From NCBI RefSeq assembly GCF_036013975.1, contig NZ_CP107904.1:7349001-7413000 (forward strand): a stretch of 64,000 bases of DNA, in the 5' to 3' direction. Both the position numbers and the translations under genes were made by a program. This document shows, one piece after another, positions 6,933 through 14,886 of this stretch (the stretch's first letter is position 1; the number at the start of each line of letters is the position of its first letter). The notes beneath the pieces were generated by a model, which worked only from the letters and a program-made list of their open reading frames with translations, was not told where the DNA came from and ran no database searches. The stretch is from Kitasatospora sp. NBC_00458 (lineage in GTDB: Bacteria > Actinomycetota > Actinomycetes > Streptomycetales > Streptomycetaceae).

Positions 6933-8009
6933 ATGGCCTCCGAAGTCCTCTGGTACATCATCCCGCGCGAGGGCCACTACCCGTGGGAGCCGGCCGGCCG
7001 CCGCCCGGTCGACCTCCGCTACCTCCAGCAACTCGCGGGCAGCGTCGAGCGGTTGGGCTACACCGGAGCCCTGCTGGCGACCGACCTCTACGACGTCTGG
7101 GACCTCGGCAACGCGCTGGCCGCCGCGACCACCCCCGCGTTCAAGCCGCTGCTGGCCGTCCACCCGGGCCTGGTCTCGCCGACCCTGCTGGCCAAGATGG
7201 CGCTCAGCTTCGACCACCTGCACGGCGGGCGGCTCCGGTTCAACGTGGTCAACGGCTCCACCGCGCAGCTGCGCGAGTACGGCCTGAACGTCGAGCACGA
7301 CGACCGCTACCGGCTCAGCGCCGAGTACTGGTCGATCGTCAAGCGGCTCACCGCCGGTGAGGTCTTCGACCACAAGGGCGAGTTCTACGACCTCACGAAC
7401 GCCGGTGCGAGCCTGCGCGAGCTCACCCCGGTCCAGCCGGGCGGCATCCCGCTCTGGTTCGGCGGCAGTTCGGCGGCCGGCATCGAGATGGCCGCCCAGC
7501 ACGTGGACGTCTACCTGACCTGGGGCGAACCGCCGCACCTGCTCAAGGAGAAGCTCGACCTGGTCCGCGAACGCGCCGCCGCGCACGGGCGGACGCTGCG
7601 GATCGGGCTGCGGCTGCACCTGATCGTCCGCGACACCGAGGACGAGGCGTGGGCCGCCGCCGACCGGCTGCTCGACGTCACCAGCGAGGCCACCTACGCC
7701 CGCCAACTCGGCGGGGCCCGGGGTGAGGACGGGGTCGGCTGGCAGCGGCAGTTCCGCCAGCACGGCGGCAAGGTCCCGGCCCGGGCACGGGAGTTGGAGG
7801 CCTACCCGAACCTCTGGCCGGGCATGAGCCTGTTCCGTCCGGGCCCGGGGACGGCGGTCGTCGGCTCGACGGCCCAGGTGGTGGAGCGGCTCCAGGAGTT
7901 CGAGTCGCTCGGCGTGGACACCTTCATCCTCTCCGGCAACCCGCTGCTGGAGGAGGCCCACCGGGTCGCCGAGACGGTGCTACCGGCGCTGGGCGTCAAC
8001 CGGCGGTAG
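6933..8009 (+). CDS. ssuD: SsuD-like FMNH2-dependent sulfonate/sulfone monooxygenase
   Basis: 358 residues, starting 3 nt after the previous stop. It is an LLM-class (bacterial luciferase-like) TIM barrel closely resembling alkanesulfonate monooxygenase SsuD: SRPVDxxYLQQ-like N-terminus (RRPVDLRYLQQLAGSVERLG), YLTWGEPPHLLKEK, RLHLIVRDTEDEAW (SsuD His228 region) and SPNLWxG-like NLWPGMSLFRPGPGTAVVG. The position of E. coli Cys54 appears to be Tyr or Asp here. Such enzymes use FMNH2 and O2 to release sulfite from sulfonates; the related SfnG makes sulfinate from dimethyl sulfone. With a desulfinase-like gene in the operon, a sulfone-to-sulfinate role is as plausible as the classic SsuD role. 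No flavin reductase gene is adjacent. Confidence 0.85.
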   Translation: MASEVLWYIIPREGHYPWEPAGRRPVDLRYLQQLAGSVERLGYTGALLATDLYDVWDLGNALAAATTPAFKPLLAVHPGLVSPTLLAKMALSFDHLHGGRLRFNVVNGSTAQLREYGLNVEHDDRYRLSAEYWSIVKRLTAGEVFDHKGEFYDLTNAGASLRELTPVQPGGIPLWFGGSSAAGIEMAAQHVDVYLTWGEPPHLLKEKLDLVRERAAAHGRTLRIGLRLHLIVRDTEDEAWAAADRLLDVTSEATYARQLGGARGEDGVGWQRQFRQHGGKVPARARELEAYPNLWPGMSLFRPGPGTAVVGSTAQVVERLQEFESLGVDTFILSGNPLLEEAHRVAETVLPALGVNRR

Positions 8010-8311
8010 CACCCCCGGCAGAAGCGGGAACGGCATCGGCGAGGTCAGTGCCAGCTGACGGGCGAAGCGGGCGATGGCCCTGAGCAGATAGGTCCGCACT
8101 GCGGCTCCCGGGGTTTCGACGGACGCGTACGGACGGTCCAACGACGGCGCCGCCCGGTCGGTCACGCACCAGTGGCCGACCGGGCGGCGCGCGCCGGGTA
8201 CCGCCCGGCGCGCCACCTGCGAACCCGCCGCCCGCCCGTCCCGCGCGCCCGTCCGCGGGCCCGCAGGCCCGGGAGCCGGCGCACCCGGGAGCCCGCCGGA
8301 CCGCGGACCGG
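8010..8311. other. Convergent intergenic region
   Basis: About 300 nt lie between the convergent ssuD-like and aldo/keto reductase genes. A modest hairpin potential (GGCGCGC near 8186 with GCGCGCC near 8208) could terminate transcription. An unassigned minus-strand frame (about 8164 to 7980) with coding-like third-position GC but no ribosome binding site is described under findings. Nothing else is evident. Confidence 0.4.
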
Positions 8312-9310
8312 TCAGCTGCTCAGCGCGTCGATCTCCGCGAGCTCCTCCGCCGTCAGCGGACCGCCCGCCAGCGCGTCGATGTTCTGGTCCAGCTGCTTCA
8401 CGCTGCTGGCCCCGATGATCACCGACACCACCCGCGGGTCCCGCAGCACCCACGACAGCGCCAGCTGCGCCAGGGTCTGGCCGCGCCGCTCCGCGACCTT
8501 GTTCAGCGCCCGCAGCTGATCCAGCTTCCGGCCGGTCAGCGCCTCCTCCTTGAGGAAGTGGCCGACCGACATGCGCGAACCCGCCGGCACCTCGCCCGAG
8601 AGGTAGCGGTCGGTCAGCAGGCCCTGGGCGAGCGGCGAGTAGGCGATCAGGCTGGTCCGGGTGTCGCCGACCGCGTCCAGCACCCCGTCCTCGACGTACC
8701 GGTTGAGGATCGAGTAGGCGCACTGGTTCATCAGCACCGGCGTACCCAGCTCGCGCAGGATCGCCACCGCCTCCCGGTGCTGCTCCGCCGGGTAGTTGGA
8801 GATGCCGGCATACAGGGCCTTGCCCGCGCGGACCGCCGAGTCCAGCGCCCCCATGGTCTCTTCGAGCGGGGTGTCGGCGTCGTAGCGGTGCGAGTAGAAG
8901 ACGTCCACGTAGTCCAGGCCCATCCGGCCCAGCGACTGGTCCAGGCTGGCCAGCAGGTACTTGCGGCCGCCGCCCTCGCCGTACGGGCCGGGCCACATGT
9001 CGTAGCCCGCCTTGGAGGCGATGAACAGCTCGTCCCGGTACGGGCGGAAGTCCTGCGCGAACAGGTGGCCGAAGTTGCGCTCGGCGCTGCCGTACGGCGG
9101 GCCGTAGTTGTTCGCCAGGTCGAAGTGGGTGATGCCCCGGTCGAACGCCCGGCGCAGGACCGCCCGCTGGACGTCGAGTGGCTGGGCGTCACCGAAGTTG
9201 TGCCACAGGCCCAGGGAGACGGCCGGCAGCAGCACGCCGCTGCGGCCGGCCCGGCGGTAGGTCATCGAGGCGTAGCGGTCATCCGCGGCGAGGTAGCTCA
9301 TGCGGGACAT
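8312..9310 (-). CDS. Aldo/keto reductase, YghZ/Kv-beta-like
   Basis: 332 residues. The AKR barrel shows the catalytic tetrad in order: Asp in THFDLANNYG, Tyr in NNYGPPYGSAE, Lys in FIASKAGYDMW and His in VFYSHRYDADT; the NADPH site is near SVIIGASSVKQLDQN. The length and N-terminus (YRRAGRSGVLLPAVSLGLWHNFGD) fit the YghZ/L-glyceraldehyde-3-phosphate reductase group. ATG 9310 and ATG 9301 are both possible starts. It is a stand-alone gene convergent with the sulfur operon, with no sign of a shared pathway; detoxification of small aldehydes is the family's usual role. Confidence 0.9.
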   Translation of the reverse strand: MSRMSYLAADDRYASMTYRRAGRSGVLLPAVSLGLWHNFGDAQPLDVQRAVLRRAFDRGITHFDLANNYGPPYGSAERNFGHLFAQDFRPYRDELFIASKAGYDMWPGPYGEGGGRKYLLASLDQSLGRMGLDYVDVFYSHRYDADTPLEETMGALDSAVRAGKALYAGISNYPAEQHREAVAILRELGTPVLMNQCAYSILNRYVEDGVLDAVGDTRTSLIAYSPLAQGLLTDRYLSGEVPAGSRMSVGHFLKEEALTGRKLDQLRALNKVAERRGQTLAQLALSWVLRDPRVVSVIIGASSVKQLDQNIDALAGGPLTAEELAEIDALSS

Positions 9311-9449
9311 CCTGCCAGGTCGGGCCCGTCCGGCCGAGGGACTTGCCGCGCCCGCGCCGCCGTCGGTCCGCCGACCCTTGCCGTGCTCCGGCGCCGGTGC
9401 CTATGCTCGCGGTGGATCGTGTGTGTGCGAGGCGAAGAGGGGGAGCCGG

Positions 9450-9506
9450 ATGTCCGTCCGAACCACTCTCCTGCGCTGTTGTCGCCCCCGCAGCACTTCG
9501 CGCTGA
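9450..9506 (+). CDS. Cys-Cys leader peptide before LLM monooxygenase
   Basis: An 18-residue ORF, MSVRTTLLRCCRPRSTSR, has a strong purine-rich ribosome binding site (GAGGGGGAG, 9437-9445) 4 nt before its ATG. It contains adjacent Cys codons in a basic peptide, the layout of actinobacterial cysteine-responsive leader ORFs. The downstream 335 nt can form GC-rich hairpins (for example near 9567-9600) before the monooxygenase gene at 9842. A second Cys-rich leader lies before the sulfonate operon at 1714, which supports a shared sulfur control. Confidence 0.65.
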   Translation: MSVRTTLLRCCRPRSTSR

Positions 9507-9841
9507 CCCGGCCCGAGTTCCGGCCTCCGCGCGATCCCGCCCCCGGTGCTGCCCTGGCGTGAGCGGCCGGTCCCGGGCGGCTCCGCCGGGCCGCCGCGCC
9601 GGCCACCCCGCCTCGTCGAGCCGCACCCGGCCACCGTCCGACGGCTGTTCGGCCCCCGCCCCGCCCCCGGCCCGCCTCCTTCCGGCCCCCTCCGGTCCCG
9701 TCGATCCCATCGGCGCCGACGCATCGGAGCGCCGGGCACCGGCTGCCGGAGCACCGGAGTGCCGACGCCCCGGGCCTCATGGGCCGAGGCCTCCCGGGCC
9801 GTCCCGACGAGCACCCACCGAGCGCCAACAAGGAGACCGCC
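9507..9841 (+). promoter_or_regulatory. Long 5' leader, possible attenuator
   Basis: This 335-nt region lies between the Cys-Cys leader ORF and the next gene on the same strand. It has no convincing ORF of its own. Several GC-rich complementary segments (GGCGGCTCCGCC around 9577 and neighbours) could form alternative hairpins. An attenuator function is inferred from the leader ORF; no structure was computed. Confidence 0.35.
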
Positions 9842-10873
9842 GTGCGGTTCACCGTCTCGTCCCTCGTGTCCAACGGACCCGACCCCGTCACCGGCGTGCA
9901 GCGCACCCCGTACGAGAAGCTGCACAACGTCATCGACCAGGCCGTCACCGCCGAGCGGCTCGGCTACGACGGCTACGGGGTGGGGGAGCGGCACGGCGAG
10001 CCGTTCCTCTCCCCGGCGCCGCCCGTACTGCTGAGCGCCGTCGCCGCCCGCACCTCGACCATCCGGCTGTTCACCACCGTCACGGTGCTCTCCGTCCTCG
10101 ACCCGGTCCGGGTCGCGGAGGACTACGCCCTGGTCGACCAGCTCTCCGGCGGGCGGCTCGAACTGATCATCGGCAAGGGCAACGACCCGCGCCACTTCGA
10201 CCTGTTCGGCCTGCCGGAGGAGCGGCAGTGGGACGCGCTGGCCGAGAACTACGGGCTGCTGCGCCGGCTCTGGCGGGAGGAGAAGGTCAGCTGGGAGGGC
10301 ACCACCCGGCCGGCGCTGACGGAGGTCACCACCTGGCCGCGGCCCCACCAGGACCCGATCCCGGTCTGGCACGGCAGTGCCACCAGCACCCAGTCCACCG
10401 ACCTCGCCGCCCGCTACGGTGACCCGCTGTTCTCCGCCAACTCCTTCCATCCGCTGGCCAAGTACAAGGCGCTGGTCGACCACTACCGCGAGCGCTGGGA
10501 GCACTACGGCCACGCCCCGGAGGACGCCCGGGTCGGCACCGGCTTCGGCGGACTCTTCATCGCGCGGCGTTCGCAGGACGCGGTCGAGGGGTTCCGCCCG
10601 TACTGGGACGCGCTGTTCGCCTCGGCGGCGGGCAGGCACAACAACTCGCCGTTCGAGTCGCTGGAGGACGCGCTGGAGCGCGGATCGGCCCTGGTCGGCA
10701 GTCCGCAGCAGGTGATCGACAAGATCCACCGGTACCACGAGGCCTTCGGCAACGAGGTGGTCGGGATCGGCGTGGACGCGCTCACCGAGGAGGTCCAGCA
10801 CGAGCAGCTGGAGCTGTTCGCGAGCGAGGTCGCCCCGGTGGTCCGGCGCGAGCTGCCGTCCGTCCGGCCGTGA
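9842..10873 (+). CDS. LLM-class flavin-dependent monooxygenase
   Basis: 343 residues from GTG 9842, chosen for AAGGAG 8 nt upstream. It has the luciferase-like TIM barrel: AVTAERLGYDGYGVGERHGEPFLSPAP, TSTIRLFTTVTVLSVLDPVRVAEDYA, LSGGRLELIIGKGNDP and VGSPQQVIDKIHRYHEAFG. Proteins of this group oxidise small organic sulfur, nitrogen or carbonyl compounds with reduced flavin supplied by a separate reductase. The Cys-Cys leader ORF at 9450 and the nearby sulfonate operon suggest an organosulfur substrate, but the sequence does not specify which. Confidence 0.85.
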   Translation: MRFTVSSLVSNGPDPVTGVQRTPYEKLHNVIDQAVTAERLGYDGYGVGERHGEPFLSPAPPVLLSAVAARTSTIRLFTTVTVLSVLDPVRVAEDYALVDQLSGGRLELIIGKGNDPRHFDLFGLPEERQWDALAENYGLLRRLWREEKVSWEGTTRPALTEVTTWPRPHQDPIPVWHGSATSTQSTDLAARYGDPLFSANSFHPLAKYKALVDHYRERWEHYGHAPEDARVGTGFGGLFIARRSQDAVEGFRPYWDALFASAAGRHNNSPFESLEDALERGSALVGSPQQVIDKIHRYHEAFGNEVVGIGVDALTEEVQHEQLELFASEVAPVVRRELPSVRP

Positions 10874-11072
10874 CGGCGGCCGCGCGCCGCCGGCCGGCGC
10901 CCCGTCACCGGCCCGCCGCCGGCCGCCGGTGACCGCCCCTCGGCTGTCCGTTCCCGCCCGTTCCCGCCCAGGTGATGGTGACGCAGTGTGACACCCGGTG
11001 GCCGTGCGAGGTGACGCGCGCCACCGTCCCGCGGTGAATGCCGCGTGGTGTTCCTGGGGACGACGATCAAGC

Positions 11073-11108
11073 AGGGCCGTGGACCGCCGGGGGGCGGCCC
11101 ACGGCCCT
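11073..11108. terminator. GC-rich hairpin
   Basis: AGGGCCGTGG (11073-11082) pairs with CCACGGCCCT (11099-11108), and inner CCGCC/GGCGG closes a 4-nt loop with one mismatch between. It lies 200 nt after the monooxygenase stop and just before the TetR operators, so it insulates the next operon. Confidence 0.6.
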
Positions 11109-11136
11109 CCTCGCGTCCGACGCCCGGCCGGGGCTC

Positions 11137-11178
11137 TGTACCTACCGGTATGTACATCTGTACCTATCGGTAGGTACA
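11137..11178. promoter_or_regulatory. Tandem 20-bp palindromes, TetR operators
   Basis: Two near-identical 20-bp palindromes, TGTACCTACCGGTATGTACA (11137-11156) and TGTACCTATCGGTAGGTACA (11159-11178), lie 22 bp apart centre to centre, about two helical turns, and end 9 nt before the TetR start. Each has one imperfect base pair. Such spacing favours two dimers on the same face. Autorepression by the adjacent TetR protein is inferred. Confidence 0.75.
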
Positions 11179-11187
11179 GTGATCCGC

Positions 11188-11754
11188 ATGGCAACCCAGG
11201 ACCGCCTCATCGAGAGCACCCAGGAACTCCTCTGGGAGCGCGGCTACGTCGGTACCAGCCCCAAGGCCATCCAGCAGCACGCCGGTGTCGGCCAGGGCAG
11301 CATGTACCACCACTTCGACGGCAAGCCCGACCTCGCCGCCGCCGCCCTGCGCCGCAGCGCCGAGCAGATGCGCGCCGTCGCCGAGGCCGACCTGGCCGGC
11401 CCCGGCACCGCGTACGAGCGGATCGCCGCCTACCTGCACCGCGAACGCGACGTGCTGCGCGGCTGCCGGATCGGGCGGATGGCCCAGGACCCGGAGGTGG
11501 TCGCCGATCCCCGGCTGCGCGCCCCCGTCGAGGAGACCTTCACCTGGCTGCGCGGCCGGATCGCCGAGGTGATCGCCGAAGGGCGGGAGGCCGGTGAGCT
11601 CCACTCCGCCGCCGACCCGGCCGACACCGCCGCCGCCGTGGTCGCCGTCGTCCAGGGCGGCTACGTGCTCGCCCGCGCCGCCGAGAGCGCCGAACCGTTC
11701 GAGCGGGCGGTGCGCGGCGCCCTCGCCCTGCTCGCCGCCCACCGGACCGGGTGA
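11188..11754 (+). CDS. TetR-family regulator
   Basis: 188 residues from ATG 11188; an in-frame GTG at 11179 would intrude on the operator. The N-terminal HTH reads LIESTQELLWERGYVGTSPKAIQQHAGVGQGSMYHHFDGKPDLAAAAL, and a C-terminal ligand domain of TetR_C type follows. It is the first gene of a same-strand operon with DUF4865, carboxymuconolactone decarboxylase-like and phosphotriesterase-like genes, and sits directly behind two palindromic operators. It probably represses this operon until a small molecule binds. Confidence 0.9.
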   Translation: MATQDRLIESTQELLWERGYVGTSPKAIQQHAGVGQGSMYHHFDGKPDLAAAALRRSAEQMRAVAEADLAGPGTAYERIAAYLHRERDVLRGCRIGRMAQDPEVVADPRLRAPVEETFTWLRGRIAEVIAEGREAGELHSAADPADTAAAVVAVVQGGYVLARAAESAEPFERAVRGALALLAAHRTG

Positions 11755-11829
11755 CCGGAGCCCCCGCCCCGCCCCCGCCCCGCGACCGGCTGTCCCACCG
11801 CCCGCCGCCCGCCGCCCCAGGGAGTCCCC

Positions 11830-12405
11830 GTGCACGCCATGCAGTACGAGATCACCCTCCCCGCCGACTACGACATGGCGATCGTCCGCCGCCGGATCGC
11901 CGCCAAGGGCCACCTGCTCGACGACCACCCGGGCCTCGGGCTCAAGGCCTACCTGGTCCGCGAGCGAGGTCTGGACGGATCACCCGTCAACCAGTACGCG
12001 CCGTTCTACCTCTGGCGCACCCACGAGGGCATGAACGGCTTCCTCTGGGGCCCGGGATTCCGGGGCCTGAGCGCGGACTTCGGCCGCCCCGCCGTCCGGC
12101 ACTGGCTCGGCGCGGGCCTGCGCCGCGGCACCGCGCCGGGAACCCCCGCCACCGCCACCCGGCAACTGGACCGCATCCCCGAGGGCGCCGATCCGGCCGA
12201 GGCCGTCGAACGGGCCCTCGCCGGACTGCCCGACCACCCCGGGCTGCACACGGCCGCCGTCGCCGTCGACCCGTCCCGCTGGGAACTGCTGCGCATCGCC
12301 CTCTGGCGCGGCGCGGCCCCCGAGGACGTGCCCGGCACCCGCTACCGGGTGCACCACCTGTCCGGCCCCGAACTCGACCGGCTGCCCGCCGGCCGCCACT
12401 GGTGA
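11830..12405 (+). CDS. DUF4865 family protein
   Basis: 191 residues from GTG 11830 (AGGGAG 5-6 nt upstream; ATG 11839 is the alternative). It matches DUF4865 proteins: MQYEITLPADYDMAIVRRRI, KGHLLDDHPGLGLKAYLVRERG, SPVNQYAPFYLWRTHEGMNGFLWG and FGRPAVRHWLG. The function is unknown. The paired-half organisation and FYLW...GMNxFLW pattern recall dimeric ferredoxin-like (ABM) folds, which is a guess. DUF4865 genes commonly neighbour TetR-type regulators, as here. Confidence 0.8.
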   Translation: MHAMQYEITLPADYDMAIVRRRIAAKGHLLDDHPGLGLKAYLVRERGLDGSPVNQYAPFYLWRTHEGMNGFLWGPGFRGLSADFGRPAVRHWLGAGLRRGTAPGTPATATRQLDRIPEGADPAEAVERALAGLPDHPGLHTAAVAVDPSRWELLRIALWRGAAPEDVPGTRYRVHHLSGPELDRLPAGRHW

Positions 12406-12422
12406 GAGGACCGCCCCGCCCG

Positions 12423-12998
12423 ATGGCCACCGCCGACCACGCTCCCGCCGACCACCTGCCCGCCGACCACCCGCCCGCCGGCGACGCCCCCGCGGACCCC
12501 GGCCGCACCGGCCTCACACCCGCCGCGCTCGACCGGGCCGCCGGCTACGCCCTGCTCGACCGGCTCGCCGATCCGCGGACCAGGGCGGGCACCCTCGGCC
12601 CGCTCGACGAACTCGCACCCGGCTTCCCCGACTGGATCGTCACCGCCCTCTTCGGCGGCACCTACCAGCGGCCGGGGCTCACCCTGCGCGACCGTCAGGT
12701 GGCCAACCTGGCCGCCCTCACCGCGCTCGGCGGGGTCGAACCGCAGCTGGCCGACCACGTCCGCAACAGCCTGCGGATCGGCCTGACGAGGGAGGAGGTC
12801 ACCGAGGTCCTCGTCCACCTCGCGCCCTACGTCGGTGTCCCCAAGGCCCTGGCCGGACTGCGCGTCGCGGCCGCGACCTTCGCCGAAGCGGGCGCCGAAG
12901 CGAGAACGGACACCGACGCGGGAACGGGCGCGGACACGGAGTCGGGCGCGGGCGCGGAGGCAGGGGCGGGTTCCCGCACCGGGGTCGGGGCGGCGTGA
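12423..12998 (+). CDS. Carboxymuconolactone decarboxylase-like protein
   Basis: 191 residues from ATG 12423. The central ~110 residues (LTLRDRQVANLAALTALGGVEPQLADHVRNSLRIGLTREEVTEVLVHLAPYVGVPKALAGLR) form the CMD helical fold in its decarboxylase/lactonase-like version, without the CxxC of AhpD peroxidases. Both ends are low complexity: an Ala/Asp/Pro head with repeated PADH units and an Ala/Glu/Gly/Thr tail of about 40 residues. Its stop overlaps the next gene's start. It may act on a cyclic acid or lactone made or used by the phosphotriesterase-like neighbour. Confidence 0.8.
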   Translation: MATADHAPADHLPADHPPAGDAPADPGRTGLTPAALDRAAGYALLDRLADPRTRAGTLGPLDELAPGFPDWIVTALFGGTYQRPGLTLRDRQVANLAALTALGGVEPQLADHVRNSLRIGLTREEVTEVLVHLAPYVGVPKALAGLRVAAATFAEAGAEARTDTDAGTGADTESGAGAEAGAGSRTGVGAA

Positions 12999-13924
12999 AC
13001 ACCGTCCGCCCCTCGGTCCGGACCGTCCTCGGCGACATCGACCCCGCCGACCTCGGCACCTGCGACGCGCACGACCACCTGTTCCTGCGCAGCCCCCGGC
13101 TGCCCGGCGAGGAACTCGACGACCCGGCCGCCGCCGGATCGGTGCTGCGGACCTTCGCGGCGGCCGGCGGCCGGGCGATGGTCCAGTGGACCCCGTACGG
13201 AATGGGGCGCCGGGCCGACGCGCTCGCCGACCTCTCCCGGGCCTCCGGCGTGCACCTGGTCGCGGCGACCGGGCTCCACCAGGCCGTCCACTACGACCCG
13301 GTGGAGCTGGAGCGGCGCTACGACGGGCTCGCCGAACTGTTCACGGCGGAGCTCACCACCGGACTGCGGGGCGCGCCCGCGGGGGTCCGGGCCGGACTGG
13401 TCAAGGTGGCGGGCGACTACCACGGCCTCGGCCCGCACACCCGCCGCGTCATGGCCGCCGCCGCCGAGGCGCACCACGCGACCGGTGCGCCGATCGCCGT
13501 GCACCACGAACTCGGCACCGCCGCGCCCGAGGTGCTCGACCTGCTCTGCGGCGGCCACGGCGTCGATCCGCGGCGGGTGATCCTCGGCCACCTCAACCGC
13601 CACCCCGACCTGCGGCTGCACCGGGACCTCGCCGCATCGGGCGCCTTCCTGGCCCTGGACGGTCCCTCCCGCGCCAACCACGCGACCGACCACCACCTGT
13701 TCGACACCGTCGCCGCGCTGGTGGAGGACGGCCGTGCGGACCAGGTGCTGCTCGGGGGTGACACCACCACCGGGTCCGCCCGTCACGCCCCCGGCCCGGC
13801 GCACCTCCTCACCGCCCTCGCGCCGCGGCTCTCCCGCGAGTTCGGCCGGGAGCTCCCGGAGCGGATCCTCGTCGACAACCCGGCCCGGGCCTTCGCCGCC
13901 GAGTGGCGGCTCCGGGGCGGGTGA
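12995..13924 (+). CDS. Phosphotriesterase-family metal hydrolase
   Basis: 309 residues, GTG start overlapping the previous stop. The PTE/amidohydrolase barrel is clear: HxH-like metal ligands in CDAHDHLFLRS, bridging Lys in GLVKVAGDYHG, His in IAVHHELGT, His in VILGHLNRHPD and Asp in LLGGDTTTG. Characterised relatives are lactonases, phosphodiesterases and esterases. In an operon with a CMD-like protein and a TetR switch, hydrolysis of a lactone or ester is the most economical inference. Confidence 0.85.
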   Translation: MNTVRPSVRTVLGDIDPADLGTCDAHDHLFLRSPRLPGEELDDPAAAGSVLRTFAAAGGRAMVQWTPYGMGRRADALADLSRASGVHLVAATGLHQAVHYDPVELERRYDGLAELFTAELTTGLRGAPAGVRAGLVKVAGDYHGLGPHTRRVMAAAAEAHHATGAPIAVHHELGTAAPEVLDLLCGGHGVDPRRVILGHLNRHPDLRLHRDLAASGAFLALDGPSRANHATDHHLFDTVAALVEDGRADQVLLGGDTTTGSARHAPGPAHLLTALAPRLSREFGRELPERILVDNPARAFAAEWRLRGG

Positions 13925-13966
13925 CGGGGGCACCCGCTCCGGAGCCGCGCCCCGGGGCGCGCCGTC

Positions 13967-14731
13967 TCACATGTGCGTGCCGCCGTCGATCCGGATCTCG
14001 GTCCCGGTGACGAAGGCGCCGTCCTCCGAGGCCAGCATGGCGATCACGCCGGCGACCGTCTCCGGGCCGGCGAAGCCCCGGCCGAGGGCGGGGGAGAGCT
14101 TGGCGAGCAGGCCGAGATCGGCGTCCGCGGGCAGGCCCGGGTCGTTGGTCATGCCGCTGTCGATGCTGCCCGGCGCGACGCAGACCGCGCGCAGGCCCCG
14201 CCCGGCGTACTCGGCGGCGATCGCGTGGGTGAAGGACTGGATGCCGCCCTTGGTCGCGGCGTACGCGGCCATGTAGGGGTGGGCGAAGGTCGCGGAGGTG
14301 GAGCTGAAGTTCACCACCACGCCCCGGCCGCCCGCGAGCAGGGCGGGCAGTGCCTCGCGGGTCATCAGGAACGTGCCGGTCAGGTTGACCGCGATCAGCC
14401 TGTTCCAGAAGTCCAGGCCGGTCTCGTGGGTGTGCGAGGAGCGCAGGATGCCGGCCGCGTTGACCAGGACGTCCAGCCCGCCGAGCCCGGCCACGGCCCC
14501 GGCGACCCCGGTGCGGACGGCGGCCTCGTCGGACACGTCGAGCGCGGCGGTGGTGAGGCGGCCGGCGGTGCCGTCCGAGGCCGCCCGCTCCAGGGTGCCC
14601 TTGAGCCCGTCCTCGTTGACGTCGACGGCGACGACCCGCCCGCCCTCGGCGAGGATCCGGTGCACGGTGGCCCGGCCGATGCCCGAGCCGCCGCCGGTGA
14701 CCAGGACGTTCCGTCCGGTGAAGCGCTCCAT
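13967..14731 (-). CDS. SDR-family NAD(P)-dependent oxidoreductase
   Basis: 254 residues, classical SDR. Seen are the cofactor motif TGGGSGIGRA near residue 12, VDVNEDG after beta-2 (Asp suggests NAD preference), NAAGI, catalytic Ser in NFSSTSATF, YxxxK in YAATKGG and CVAPGSIDSGM. It is divergent from the TetR gene at 14887 with an inverted repeat between, so it is probably that regulator's target. The substrate is unknown; similar genes are annotated as glucose or 3-oxoacyl dehydrogenases without proof. Confidence 0.9.
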   Translation of the reverse strand: MERFTGRNVLVTGGGSGIGRATVHRILAEGGRVVAVDVNEDGLKGTLERAASDGTAGRLTTAALDVSDEAAVRTGVAGAVAGLGGLDVLVNAAGILRSSHTHETGLDFWNRLIAVNLTGTFLMTREALPALLAGGRGVVVNFSSTSATFAHPYMAAYAATKGGIQSFTHAIAAEYAGRGLRAVCVAPGSIDSGMTNDPGLPADADLGLLAKLSPALGRGFAGPETVAGVIAMLASEDGAFVTGTEIRIDGGTHM

Positions 14732-14787
14732 GGTGGTACTCCGTTCCGTTCGTGGTCTCGCGACCTCATTGGCACCGTATGCCTATG

Positions 14788-14820
14788 TGGCACGTCATGC
14801 CAAAAAGGCCTGACGTGTCA
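14788..14820. promoter_or_regulatory. Inverted repeat in SDR/TetR divergent promoter
   Basis: TGGCACGTCA (14788-14797) and TGACGTGTCA (14811-14820) form a 10-bp inverted repeat with one mismatch. The left half is itself the start of TGGCACGTCATGCCA, another palindrome. The GC content is locally low. This is a likely operator of the TetR protein. Confidence 0.55.
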
Positions 14821-14886
14821 CTCATGCTGGATGTGCCGTGCCGACGCGACGTGCCAGAGGGATCGCCGCCCGCGTACCCTGACCCC

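Noticed and set aside
5127..7961. 944-codon minus-strand open frame over the sulfonate operon
   Set aside because: It is a GC-bias shadow of three well-supported plus-strand genes, with Arg/Gly/Ala-rich composition and no family motif.
10974..11036. Short ORF MVTQCDTRWPCEVTRATVPR as a third Cys leader
   Set aside because: It has no good ribosome binding site, its Cys residues are not clustered, and the gene downstream is a TetR regulator behind its own operators and terminator.
14752..14886. N-terminal extension of the TetR protein
   Set aside because: The extension would run through the inverted repeat and contains no regulator-family sequence; GTG 14887 gives a normal TetR start.
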